This document shows positions 8,197-16,479 of a DNA stretch of 64,000 nt, piece after piece; the first letter of the stretch is position 1, and every line of letters begins with the position of its first letter. This DNA comes from Eubacteriaceae bacterium (lineage in GTDB: Bacteria; Bacillota; Clostridia; Peptostreptococcales; Anaerovoracaceae). The translations under genes and the position numbers were made by a program. The stretch spans positions 62,001 to 126,000 of the forward strand of contig CABIXY010000001.1 in the NCBI GenBank assembly GCA_902362805.1, in the 5' to 3' direction. The notes beneath the pieces are model-generated. The model saw only the letters and a program-made list of their open reading frames with translations, ran no database searches and was not told the DNA's origin.

Positions 8197-8736
8197 CTAT
8201 TTGATCAAATTCCAGAGTCCTTCTATTTCGTTTATTGCGTCTGCATTATTTTCCAAGTCCCTTGCATCATAAGCTGAATATGTATTGCAGAAAGCGATGT
8301 CCCACCCAAGATAATCAGAAATGCATTCGAACTGCTTGCGGATGATCTCGTACTGCGTGTCTTCTACAGGCATCTGCCCGACGACGATGATGCCCACCTG
8401 TTTCTTGCATTCCATCAGCTGGCTGCTTCGAGAATAGAATTTATCGATGATCAGCTTCAGTTGAGCCGTGATGCCCCACCAATATACAGGCGTTGCGAAG
8501 ACGATGACATCGGCGCCGACTACCGCGTCCATAATGTCATTGGTGTCATCATCAAAGACACATTCCCCACTATCGTGACAGACCTCACATGCGAGGCATG
8601 GTGAAACGAAAACATCATTGGCGGCAATCTCTTTGATCGTCAGATTTTCGATATTCGCGAATCCTTTCTTTAGTGCTGCAAGGGCTGCGTAGGTATTTCC
8701 TTCTCTTGGACTTCCGTTTAACAATAATGCTTTCAT
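8197..8736 (-). CDS. Flavodoxin-like NAD(P)H-dependent FMN oxidoreductase
   Basis: 179 residues of the NADPH-dependent FMN reductase/iron-sulfur flavoprotein family. The N-terminal FMN phosphate loop is LLNGSPREGNTY, and ATPVYWWGITAQLK binds the isoalloxazine side. A cysteine cluster (CLACEVCHDSGEC, about residues 48–60) resembles the Fe–S or redox-active cysteine region of iron-sulfur flavoproteins. It follows the second activator gene on the same strand with a 66-base gap and no obvious promoter. It is probably an electron carrier or reductase for the amino acid fermentation reactions; the true electron partner is unknown. Confidence 0.85.
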   Translation of the reverse strand: MKALLLNGSPREGNTYAALAALKKGFANIENLTIKEIAANDVFVSPCLACEVCHDSGECVFDDDTNDIMDAVVGADVIVFATPVYWWGITAQLKLIIDKFYSRSSQLMECKKQVGIIVVGQMPVEDTQYEIIRKQFECISDYLGWDIAFCNTYSAYDARDLENNADAINEIEGLWNLIK

Positions 8737-8802
8737 TTTTTACCTCCACGGTTATTTTTTTCTTACCATCATTCTATCACGCGGACTTCTTTTTTACCAC
8801 GG

Positions 8803-10548
8803 CTATTTCAAGAAAGCCTCATATTTCTCCAGCATGCGGTAAAAGGTTTTCCTGGATACGCCCAGCAGTTCCGCCGCTTTACGCTTGTTTCCCTTCGAGA
8901 TAGAAAGGACTTCTTTGATAAGCCCCGCATTGGATCGGTCAATTGCGTTCTTTTTTTCGTTGATGCGCATTTCAGCGGTCTTTTCCTGCGGCTCATTGAT
9001 GATACAATTGCCAGGCTGCAGTGATGCGGCCAGGATTTCCCGGGTGATAATGGTTGACTTGGACAAGATACTGACCCGGTTCATTACATTACGGAGTTCC
9101 CTGATATTACCCGGCCAGTTGTATTCCGTCATCAATTTCTTCGCATCTGTATCTATCATTTTCTTTTCCAAATTGTTTTGTTGGGTGGACTGCTGCAAAA
9201 AAAACTCTGCGCAGAGAGGGATATCTTCTGGATGCTCTCGCAGTGGCGGAATGGTAATATTCAGCACCATCAGGCGATAGTAAAGGTCTGCCCTGAATAG
9301 ACCCTCCTCGATCATTTTCTCCAATGAGCAATTGGTAGCGGCGATGATCCTGACATCGATCGGGATGTTTTTTGATCCGCCGATTCTGGTAATCTGATTG
9401 GTTTCCAGAGTACGGAGAAGCTTTGTTTGAAAATGAAGTGGAAGCTCCGCCACTTCATCCAGAAATAAAGTGCCGCCGTTAGCCAGCTCAAATTTTCCAA
9501 TCTGTCCGTTTTTGAATGCACCCGTAAACGCACCGCCTTCGTACCCGAACAGTTCACTGTCAATCAGTTCCGGTGCGATGCTGGCACAGTTTATCGCGAC
9601 AAAAGGGTTATTTTTTCGATTGCTGCAATTGTGAATAGACTGGGCAAACAGTTCCTTACCGACACCACTTTCCCCATAGATCAGAATATTATAGGCACTG
9701 CCCGCGAAGGTGGCGGCAAGCTGTTTCGCCTCTGCCATAAGCTTGCTTTCTCCGATGATGTCGTCAAAGGTGTAATCAGCTGTAAGACCGAGGGCACTTC
9801 TCACTTCTCTGATCTTCTTGTTGCGCAATCTGGCTATTTCAACAACTCCATTGACCTTCCCCTCCTTGTCAAATATGGGATACATATCATTGGTAGCAAG
9901 GATATTCTCCTTGGATGCTTTTGTGTAGATTACTTCCACTTCCCAATTGACAATCGGTTTTCCGTATTTGAGTACATCCTTTACTTTCAGCTGGTCATGC
10001 GGTTTTTTGATGGAAGAAATTTTAACGCCCATTTCTTTCAGCATGTCGTCAAGACGCATGCCATAAACAGCTTCTCGTTCCTTGATCTGTACATAATCGC
10101 AGAAATCCGCATTGGCATAAACCAATCGTGTGTTTTTGTCGTAAATGCAAATGGAAACCGGCAGAGAATCGAGTCCACGAAAAATATAATCTCTGACTTG
10201 TTCATTGTGACAAAAAATAGAAAGAAAATCAGAAAACTGTTTCTGCATGTCATCGATTTCAGAGAGTCGTTCGCTTTTCAATGAGGCTATGATGATAAAA
10301 TCTGCTTCTTTCCCCTCGAAATCCATCTGTTCATGCACGGTATTTTGTATGGACTGTGCAGGAAAAGAAGACAGCACAAATCCCTCGTCTGTGCAAAGGG
10401 CAATCCTTTCTGTTGTCAGACCCCTCTCGACACACAAAAACTCAAACAATTTTTTTGCTATCATATTCAAATTATATAAGTATTTTTTGTTTTCATGCTT
10501 TAATCTGATACGCAAGCATGTCCTCTCATTTGTTTTATCAGGTGTCAT
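8803..10548 (-). CDS. Sigma-54-dependent transcriptional activator (PAS–AAA+–Fis), copy 2
   Basis: 581 residues with the same layout as the 6332–8089 protein: unknown N-terminal region, PAS-like domain, AAA+ with GESGVGKE, GAFTGA and GGTLFLDEVAELP, and a Fis-type helix-turn-helix (AAELLGVSRKTFYRMLEKY). Long identical blocks (for instance EVRSALGLTADYTFDDIIGE versus its counterpart) show a duplication or shared origin, while the sensor halves differ more. It is expressed from a consensus sigma-A promoter at 10598–10626 with octamer repeats in the leader. The two regulators may recognise related enhancers but different signals. Confidence 0.92.
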   Translation of the reverse strand: MTPDKTNERTCLRIRLKHENKKYLYNLNMIAKKLFEFLCVERGLTTERIALCTDEGFVLSSFPAQSIQNTVHEQMDFEGKEADFIIIASLKSERLSEIDDMQKQFSDFLSIFCHNEQVRDYIFRGLDSLPVSICIYDKNTRLVYANADFCDYVQIKEREAVYGMRLDDMLKEMGVKISSIKKPHDQLKVKDVLKYGKPIVNWEVEVIYTKASKENILATNDMYPIFDKEGKVNGVVEIARLRNKKIREVRSALGLTADYTFDDIIGESKLMAEAKQLAATFAGSAYNILIYGESGVGKELFAQSIHNCSNRKNNPFVAINCASIAPELIDSELFGYEGGAFTGAFKNGQIGKFELANGGTLFLDEVAELPLHFQTKLLRTLETNQITRIGGSKNIPIDVRIIAATNCSLEKMIEEGLFRADLYYRLMVLNITIPPLREHPEDIPLCAEFFLQQSTQQNNLEKKMIDTDAKKLMTEYNWPGNIRELRNVMNRVSILSKSTIITREILAASLQPGNCIINEPQEKTAEMRINEKKNAIDRSNAGLIKEVLSISKGNKRKAAELLGVSRKTFYRMLEKYEAFLK

Positions 10549-10562
10549 AATATTTTAATCAA

Positions 10563-10589
10563 TCAAGTATTTTGAGTATTATCAAGTAT
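10563..10589. repeat. Three octamers in the leader of the second activator gene
   Basis: TCAAGTAT at 10563–10570, TTGAGTAT at 10572–10579 and TCAAGTAT at 10582–10589 are spaced 9–10 bases, about one helical turn. They cover the predicted transcription start and leader, where a bound repressor or the regulator itself would block transcription. Confidence 0.5.
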
Positions 10590-10597
10590 AAATATTT

Positions 10598-10626
10598 ATT
10601 ATAATGAACGCAGGGATAAATGTCAA
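10598..10626 (-). promoter_or_regulatory. Consensus sigma-A promoter of the second activator gene
   Basis: On the minus strand TTGACA (10626–10621), a 17-base spacer and TATAAT (10603–10598) match the housekeeping consensus exactly. Transcription would start near 10591 and read into the activator gene starting at 10548. Confidence 0.85.
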
Positions 10627-10675
10627 GACTGGCACACTTCTCCAAATTATTCCAACGCCAATTCTTTATCATTTC

Positions 10676-10710
10676 ACAAAAAGAGAAGGACTGCATTTGG
10701 CAATCCTTCT
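10676..10710 (-). terminator. Rho-independent terminator after the DUF3037 gene
   Basis: The stem AGAAGGATTG/CAGTCCTTCT (10684–10710, one internal mismatch pair) is followed on the minus strand by CTTTTTGTG. It lies just downstream of the stop at 10726. Confidence 0.75.
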
Positions 10711-10725
10711 TCCGTTCTTTTGTTT

Positions 10726-11502
10726 TTATGACAATCTAGTGTCACTTTCCAGTTGATTTATGAATGCAATCCCTTCTTCCGTGCTGTATACATATTGAGA
10801 GGCCGATTTCAAAATGCGATGAACAGACTTCATCTGCTGTTCTGCCTTGCCATCATTCTCATCTGTATAATTCAAAATGATAACTGGTTGAATCTTATGG
10901 GAGTTTGCGCAAATCCATGCCCAAGACCTTACCGTCTGCATCATTCTGGCAAGATTTTTATGATCGAAGTTTAAAAATTTAATCCCATACTTGCCAATCA
11001 TATAATCGTAAACCAGTGTATCTGTCAAATCATCTGTTACAGTGACTTTTCTCTTAAATGAAAGTCCACTTCCAGAAATAACATGTTCAATGATTGCTTT
11101 TTCTTCATCCTTATTTAGTCTCATCCTCTTATCGAAATCGAATTTTAAATACAGTTTTTTTAGTTGCTCTTTTGTCTCATTGAACGATTCATAAGGCATT
11201 CTTTCAATTTCGCCAAAAGAAAACTCATTCACATAGTTTTTGACATACTGTTCGAGTTCAAAGGGTTTTCTACTGTTGAGAAGCGTCCCTTCTACATCAT
11301 CTTTGATCTGGTCAATCAGTAATTTTACCATATCCAGATTTATTTCATCATCGAAATTCTTCACTCTGTTCCATTTCTGGATATTGGCAAAGACCCGCTC
11401 CTCATCCTTCTCACCTATAAAAATAATTCCTAGATTGATTGCTTCCCCTGCGATCTTTGAAGGGGAATATCTTAGAACTGCATATTTCATTATTTTTCTC
11501 AT
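10726..11502 (-). CDS. DUF3037-like protein paired with HipA-like kinase
   Basis: 258 residues, starting at ATG 11502 behind AAAGGAGGAG. The opening MKYAVLRYSPSKIAGEAINLGIIFI and the general length resemble DUF3037 proteins, which are commonly encoded next to a HipA-like kinase. No catalytic motif is visible. It overlaps the kinase stop by four bases (ATGA), so the pair is translationally coupled and probably acts together, with this protein as partner, substrate or neutraliser of the kinase. No experimental role is established that I know of. The pair is more AT-rich than the island to its left, which could mean separate acquisition. Confidence 0.7.
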   Translation of the reverse strand: MRKIMKYAVLRYSPSKIAGEAINLGIIFIGEKDEERVFANIQKWNRVKNFDDEINLDMVKLLIDQIKDDVEGTLLNSRKPFELEQYVKNYVNEFSFGEIERMPYESFNETKEQLKKLYLKFDFDKRMRLNKDEEKAIIEHVISGSGLSFKRKVTVTDDLTDTLVYDYMIGKYGIKFLNFDHKNLARMMQTVRSWAWICANSHKIQPVIILNYTDENDGKAEQQMKSVHRILKSASQYVYSTEEGIAFINQLESDTRLS

Positions 11503-12374
11503 ACAATACTCCTCCTTTCAATTATTGCCTGACAAAAGACATCCACTTTTTTTGTACGAGTTTTAATATATTCTACGATTTGTTCAGCCAGACTTTTATA
11601 CTTTCCTCTGTTCCACGACTCTGGAATTATGTTTAATATATTATAAAAGTCTGAATTTAATATGGTCTGCTGTATATTATTTGCTTCTTGCTTTAAATTA
11701 TTGATACTATATGACTTATGTCGAAAAAGGATGCTATAGACCTCATCGTTTTCTCTTAAAAAATCCATGCCCGTATCATCCCTCTCAAATAGTTCTTGTC
11801 GTTTCCTTTCATTCCATGGAATATCACGTGAAATGATATGGCTGAAATCTATTGCGTATAACGTCGATTTATTTGTCATTGTGATGAGCAAATTGCCATC
11901 ATGTCTGTCAGCATTGTTCAAAATACAATCAAGTAATATTATTTTATTTACATCGCAATTAGCTGTTACATTCAAGACTCTCTCTGCCAATGGAATCGCA
12001 TTTACTATATAAGAGGAATAAAAGCCATATCCAAGAAAATCTTCTTCTGCAAAGCCTTCCTCACCAAAATCTGCCAATCCAACAGCATCCTTTGCAACAT
12101 GGCACACCCCATATGGTGGAACTGGTACGCCAATCAAATCTGCAACATAGCACCCAATCAGTTCATTAAGCAACACTGTTATGCCATATCGATTGTTTTC
12201 AAATTTTACAATGCCTTCATTACCTCGAAAACTCAAACAACGAAATGGCTGTGTAACTCCATTGGGCATCATCTCTTTTATTCTCGAAATTTCAATTACA
12301 TCCTCGATCAGCTGCATCTGATACTTCTTGATACTATGCCTGTTTTCCAATAGCTTCGGAACCATCATATCCAT
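11499..12374 (-). CDS. HipA-like kinase domain protein
   Basis: About 291 residues with the HipA-type kinase core: a catalytic loop NNADRHDGNLLI and a metal-binding AIDFSH in place of the usual DFD/DFG motif. It lacks the N-terminal subdomain of full HipA toxins. A TTG start at 12389 is possible, but ATG 12374 has an AGGAA site six bases upstream and fits the promoter at 12391–12419. Standard HipA proteins phosphorylate tRNA synthetases or related targets; the target here is unknown. It is followed directly by the DUF3037-like gene. A toxin–antitoxin or defence role is possible but not shown. Confidence 0.75.
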   Translation of the reverse strand: MDMMVPKLLENRHSIKKYQMQLIEDVIEISRIKEMMPNGVTQPFRCLSFRGNEGIVKFENNRYGITVLLNELIGCYVADLIGVPVPPYGVCHVAKDAVGLADFGEEGFAEEDFLGYGFYSSYIVNAIPLAERVLNVTANCDVNKIILLDCILNNADRHDGNLLITMTNKSTLYAIDFSHIISRDIPWNERKRQELFERDDTGMDFLRENDEVYSILFRHKSYSINNLKQEANNIQQTILNSDFYNILNIIPESWNRGKYKSLAEQIVEYIKTRTKKVDVFCQAIIERRSIV

Positions 12375-12390
12375 GAATTCCTGTAACAAT

Positions 12391-12419
12391 AGCGTATCAT
12401 GTTATAATCAAAGTGTCAA
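12391..12419 (-). promoter_or_regulatory. Probable sigma-A promoter of the HipA-like/DUF3037 pair
   Basis: TTGACA (12419–12414) and TACGCT (12396–12391) are separated by 17 bases on the minus strand. The -35 is perfect and the -10 is weak. The predicted start leaves only a very short leader before ATG 12374. Confidence 0.45.
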
Positions 12420-12510
12420 TCGTATTTATTAAAGCACATCCATATGCATAAGAGGCTGAGTATCGGCGATATTCCGTCGGTGCTCAACCTCTGTTTTCTT
12501 TACCCGTATT

Positions 12511-13053
12511 CTACTTTTCTTTCAGCGCTTCGTACTCTTCCTTCAATAAGGAATAAACCATGGAATCGCGCAAGGTTCCATCGTATATTTTGTAAGTTCT
12601 GCGAATGGTTCCCTCATATTTGAAACCACATTTCTTTATGACACCCTGAGAGCGGACATTGGCCGTTCCCGTGCAGATTCCAATCTGATCCAGACCAAGC
12701 TCCTCAAAACCAAAGCGAATGACCTCTTTTGCCGCCTCTGTCATAATGCCCTGACGCCAAAATTCTTCAGACAAAGAATATCCAAGCTCTTTACTGTTGG
12801 CATCCGGCCTGTATTTGTCGTGTTCCAGACCGATGCTGCCGATCACTTTCCCGTCAGACTTGAGATGGATTGCCCACGCCTCCACAGGTATAAATAACTG
12901 TTTGATAATCTCCTCTGACTCTTCCACACTCTTGTGGGGAGACCACCCTGCATGAGGTCCTACATTAGGATTTCTTGCATAGGAATAAAGTTCCGCTGCA
13001 TCCTCAAGGGTGAACATTTTTAAAGTCAGTCTTTCTGTTTCAAGGCTTTTCAT
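12511..13053 (-). CDS. GNAT family N-acetyltransferase, RimJ/RimL type
   Basis: 180 residues. The first in-frame ATG is 13071, but ATG 13053 has GGAGG at the right distance and gives the usual family start KSLETERLTLKMF. The acetyl-CoA loop is seen around GYSLSEEFWRQGIMTEAAKE, and the C-terminal half carries GTANVRSQGVIKKCGFKYEGTIR (given here only to its key residues: N, S, V, K, G, F). RimJ/RimL-type enzymes acetylate N-termini of proteins or small amines. It lies 29 bases after the LTA-synthase-like gene on the same strand; no substrate can be predicted. Confidence 0.85.
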   Translation of the reverse strand: MKSLETERLTLKMFTLEDAAELYSYARNPNVGPHAGWSPHKSVEESEEIIKQLFIPVEAWAIHLKSDGKVIGSIGLEHDKYRPDANSKELGYSLSEEFWRQGIMTEAAKEVIRFGFEELGLDQIGICTGTANVRSQGVIKKCGFKYEGTIRRTYKIYDGTLRDSMVYSLLKEEYEALKEK

Positions 13054-13082
13054 AGACGCTCCTCCATCCATTTTGCAATGTC

Positions 13083-15065
13083 TTATTCTGTTGTACTGAT
13101 GATTTCTTTATTCGACTTATCGATCTGGCTGACCTTCATATTGACTGCATCTGCAGGATCCACTTCTTCTAAGAGACCTAAGAGGCTCGGCCCCAGATAA
13201 ATGGTCTTCAGGGTTTCACCGTTCAAAGTAACTTTGCTATATTCTGTGAAATTCTGCCCTTTGATATAATATTTGCCGCCAATATTGACAACCTTATCGA
13301 TCTTAATACTCTTGACTCCCATCTTCATGCCGCTTTTCTCAAACGGATTGCTTCCGCCATAAATATAGTCCTGACCATAGAGCATATCATAACCCAGCAT
13401 TTTTAGGTTCGACAGATAGTCCTTAGACTTGTGGTCCACGCTCTGATGATACTTGATGGTCGTTCCCGTATGGATGCCGATACGATCAAAGACTTCCGCC
13501 GCCAACTGGTACGTAGTCAGATTCATATCCTTCTTTTCCATGTCGAAATTACTCCAGATTACATATTGCGTCTGATACAAATCCTTCGCATCGTAAGAAC
13601 TTTCTGTAACATCTAATGCCGGAATATGGTCGCCATACATGACGAGGATCACATCTTCATCGTACTTAGAAAGAGTGTCCGTAAGTTCTTTGACAAACTG
13701 GTCCATTTCGTATACCTGATTTACATAGTATTCGTACTTCCACTTCAGTTCTTCCGACGGTGCATCAGTAACTGTTATCTTTGGATTTTTGATCAATTGT
13801 TCTGTCGGATACTTACCATGTCCCTGCACGGAGATGGTATAGATATAGTCTCTTTCCTTCGTAGAATTCATAGCGTCGAGAATCTGCTTTGTCAAAATCG
13901 TATCCTTCGCCCAATTCTTTGGTGTCTTTGGCACATCACTCATGTATTCCAAGGAAGTGAAGGTGTCATATCCGATATTGTTGAACACTTCATTTCGATT
14001 GTAGAACAGTGCTCTGTGATTGTGTATGGCATGGGTCGAATAGCCCATACTCTTTAAGTCAAAGGCGATACTCTCTCCCGTCTTTTCCTTGAGGACCGAT
14101 TTGAACGGATATTCCCCTGGACCAAAGAACTTGACGGAAAGTCCCGTCATGACTTCAAATTCTGTATTTGCAGTACCTGCACCGCAGGCCGGCACTGTCA
14201 AACTGCCGGATGAATAATCCTTCATCATTTTTCTAAATGTCGGAATTGGATCTGAAGATAGTTCGATATTATTGAACAGCTCCGGATCGACAAAAGACTC
14301 CAGCTGCAAGAACAAGATGTTAGGATACTCCTCGTCCACATCTGTCTGCTCCAACTTCATTGTTCCGTCCTCATTGTATTGATCTTTACTGAAAATTGCC
14401 TTTACTTCTTCCTCTGAATAACCTTTTGGTTTGTTAATCCCCGTATTCAGCCACGTATTGATGAAACAGTAAGGAACCCCGTAATAGTCATACGCATAGG
14501 CCAGGTTCCCGAAGAAAGTGCTGAGTACATTTACTTTGATCAGACCAAAGGTTGCACCGAAGGTAAATGCAATTACCAGAACGACTACGGCCACATTTCT
14601 TTTCCAGTTTACATGCTCTTCTTTCTTTGGCGCCTTGATCCATAAGATGACCAAACCGATGATACCCGCTAGAATCGCTGCTCCGATCAAGACGATTTCC
14701 GTCATTGAGAAATAATTCGTGATAATCGTTGCACCGTCGGTTATCGCACTGAGATCCTTGACTGTAAACGGCGTCATTCTTTCAATCAAAATGATACCAT
14801 TGGTAATCCCTATGGCCATCCAGACAATCGTCACAACAGTGACAAAAAAAACTCTTCTTCTAAACAGCGTTGCAATAACCAGCGTTGCAAAAATAATCAA
14901 CGTATTGTAGAAGAACACCAGCGGGCTGTCAAATAAAAATAAAAACCCGCCAAAACCCTTCCTTGCCAGGGTTTCAATGATTAAATTCAATATAAATGCC
15001 CAGACAAGGCAAAAGAAAAAACTGTTATTCAAGTACTTCTTATAAAATGCCTTTACTTTTTCCAT
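13083..15065 (-). CDS. LTA synthase family phosphoglycerol transferase
   Basis: 660 residues: about five membrane helices in the first 190 residues, then an extracellular sulfatase-type domain. The metal ligand E256 (ILFLQLESF) and the catalytic threonine T301 (GTANTEFE) are both present, as is VMYGDHIPALD further on. Such enzymes transfer glycerol phosphate from phosphatidylglycerol to the lipoteichoic acid chain or to other glycolipids outside the membrane. Whether this one makes true LTA or modifies another polymer cannot be told. It may share a transcript with rsmA, 17 bases upstream. Confidence 0.9.
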   Translation of the reverse strand: MEKVKAFYKKYLNNSFFFCLVWAFILNLIIETLARKGFGGFLFLFDSPLVFFYNTLIIFATLVIATLFRRRVFFVTVVTIVWMAIGITNGIILIERMTPFTVKDLSAITDGATIITNYFSMTEIVLIGAAILAGIIGLVILWIKAPKKEEHVNWKRNVAVVVLVIAFTFGATFGLIKVNVLSTFFGNLAYAYDYYGVPYCFINTWLNTGINKPKGYSEEEVKAIFSKDQYNEDGTMKLEQTDVDEEYPNILFLQLESFVDPELFNNIELSSDPIPTFRKMMKDYSSGSLTVPACGAGTANTEFEVMTGLSVKFFGPGEYPFKSVLKEKTGESIAFDLKSMGYSTHAIHNHRALFYNRNEVFNNIGYDTFTSLEYMSDVPKTPKNWAKDTILTKQILDAMNSTKERDYIYTISVQGHGKYPTEQLIKNPKITVTDAPSEELKWKYEYYVNQVYEMDQFVKELTDTLSKYDEDVILVMYGDHIPALDVTESSYDAKDLYQTQYVIWSNFDMEKKDMNLTTYQLAAEVFDRIGIHTGTTIKYHQSVDHKSKDYLSNLKMLGYDMLYGQDYIYGGSNPFEKSGMKMGVKSIKIDKVVNIGGKYYIKGQNFTEYSKVTLNGETLKTIYLGPSLLGLLEEVDPADAVNMKVSQIDKSNKEIISTTE

Positions 15066-15082
15066 TGTTTCTCTTCCTCTTT

Positions 15083-15937
15083 CTAATCCCTTTTGCTGAA
15101 ATCATTTGCCAAATTTGCAAATTCATCTAAAGATAGTGTCTCAGCTCTTCTTTTCTCATCAATACCGACACGAGAAAGGCACTCTTTCACCGTATCTTTT
15201 GTCACATCGCCAATCCCCAATAAGGAATTTGATAACGTTTTTCTTCTCTGTCCAAATCCTGCTTTGATGCAGCGAAAAAACATCTTTTCATCGTTCAATT
15301 CTACCGGCTTGTCCTTGCGAATATCCAATCTCAGCACTGCTGAATCCACCTTTGGAACTGGATAAAAAACTTCTTTCGGAACAACCGCTACAGTCTGTAC
15401 CGTGCAGTAATACTGCACTGCGACAGAAAGCGCCCCATAAACTTTTGATCCTGGCTGTGACTGAATCCTGTCCGCAACTTCTTTCTGCATCATAATGGTG
15501 ATACTGTCGGCGCGGACACCGCTTTCCAATATGTTCATGATGATTGGAGTCGTGATATAATATGGCAGATTGCCAATAATCTTTGTACTTCTGCATCCTG
15601 CTTCCTCAATAATTCTGTTTAAGTCCGTCTTTAAGACATCCTGATTTATGATATCTACATTATCAAAATCACGAAGCGTATCCTCTAAAATCGGAATTAA
15701 GTTCTTATCAAGTTCTATTGCTGTTACTTTCTTCGCTCTTTGTGCGGCCTCATATGTGAGTACACCGATTCCAGGACCAATTTCGATGACCAGATCTTCA
15801 TCTGTAATCTCAGTAGCATCGATGATCTTATCTATTATATTTTTATCCGTTAAAAAGTTCTGCCCCAAACTCTTTGACAGCTTAAACCCATATCTATCTT
15901 TTATCTCTCTAATCGTTGAAGGTGCGTATAGCTTCAT
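15083..15937 (-). CDS. rsmA: 16S rRNA (adenine1518/1519-N6) dimethyltransferase RsmA
   Basis: 284 residues, normal KsgA length. It shows SKSLGQNFLTD at the start, the SAM motif VIEIGPGIGVLTYEA and the catalytic NLPYYITTPI. It dimethylates two adjacent adenines at the 3' end of 16S rRNA during late 30S assembly. Its start overlaps the end of rnmV by one base, the usual rnmV–rsmA pairing in Firmicutes. Confidence 0.97.
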   Translation of the reverse strand: MKLYAPSTIREIKDRYGFKLSKSLGQNFLTDKNIIDKIIDATEITDEDLVIEIGPGIGVLTYEAAQRAKKVTAIELDKNLIPILEDTLRDFDNVDIINQDVLKTDLNRIIEEAGCRSTKIIGNLPYYITTPIIMNILESGVRADSITIMMQKEVADRIQSQPGSKVYGALSVAVQYYCTVQTVAVVPKEVFYPVPKVDSAVLRLDIRKDKPVELNDEKMFFRCIKAGFGQRRKTLSNSLLGIGDVTKDTVKECLSRVGIDEKRRAETLSLDEFANLANDFSKRD

Positions 15938-16479
15938 TATAGTTCCTTTACTTTATCATAAAATTCTTCTTTGGTAATGGCAAACTGATTCAGTCTTTTT
16001 AAAAATGTTTTGCTGTTACCATACCCGATAGAGAGCAAATTTCCCAGTTTCTCTCTTCTCTCTTTTGCCTCCGGGCAGCCTATCAGGCCACATGCGAAAA
16101 GATCTTCCTCAGTAAAGGAGTTTTCTCTGTCACTGGCGGTGCAATGGGCATGCCCCAGAGCCTCAATGATATCCGCAGGCGTAGCGTTTTCTACACCGAT
16201 ATTTCCGTTTTTTAAAGCCTTCCCTTTCGGTAAAAAAGCCTGCTTACAACCGGGGAATCGTTCTGCAATTTTTCGCCTTATTTTGTTGCCTGCGTAATCG
16301 GGATCAGTGAAAATAATGATTCCTTGATTTTTATATGCTTTCTCTATGATTCCCCACATAGAGTCTGGCATACCAAAACCGTGCGTTTCTATAGTCAAGG
16401 CAGATACTGCCCGATTGATTGCAGCAGTATCGTCTCGTCCCTCTACGACAATGGCTTCTTTAATTGTCATCTTTTCCAT
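15937..16479 (-). CDS. rnmV: Ribonuclease M5 (5S rRNA maturation)
   Basis: About 180 residues with an N-terminal Toprim domain (AIVVEGRDDTAAI, then FTDPDYAGNKIRR with the DxD pair). RNase M5 trims 5S rRNA precursors at a ribosomal-protein-bound duplex. Several in-frame starts exist; ATG 16479 is preferred because AAGGAA lies nine bases upstream. That start overlaps the divIC end by 20 bases. It is coupled to rsmA downstream. Confidence 0.93.
   Translation of the reverse strand: MEKMTIKEAIVVEGRDDTAAINRAVSALTIETHGFGMPDSMWGIIEKAYKNQGIIIFTDPDYAGNKIRRKIAERFPGCKQAFLPKGKALKNGNIGVENATPADIIEALGHAHCTASDRENSFTEEDLFACGLIGCPEAKERREKLGNLLSIGYGNSKTFLKRLNQFAITKEEFYDKVKEL

Noticed and set aside
12436..12500. 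Imperfect long hairpin after the GNAT gene
   Set aside because: The stem has several mismatches and its T-run lies on the plus strand while the neighbouring genes read on the minus strand. I could not call it a terminator with confidence.
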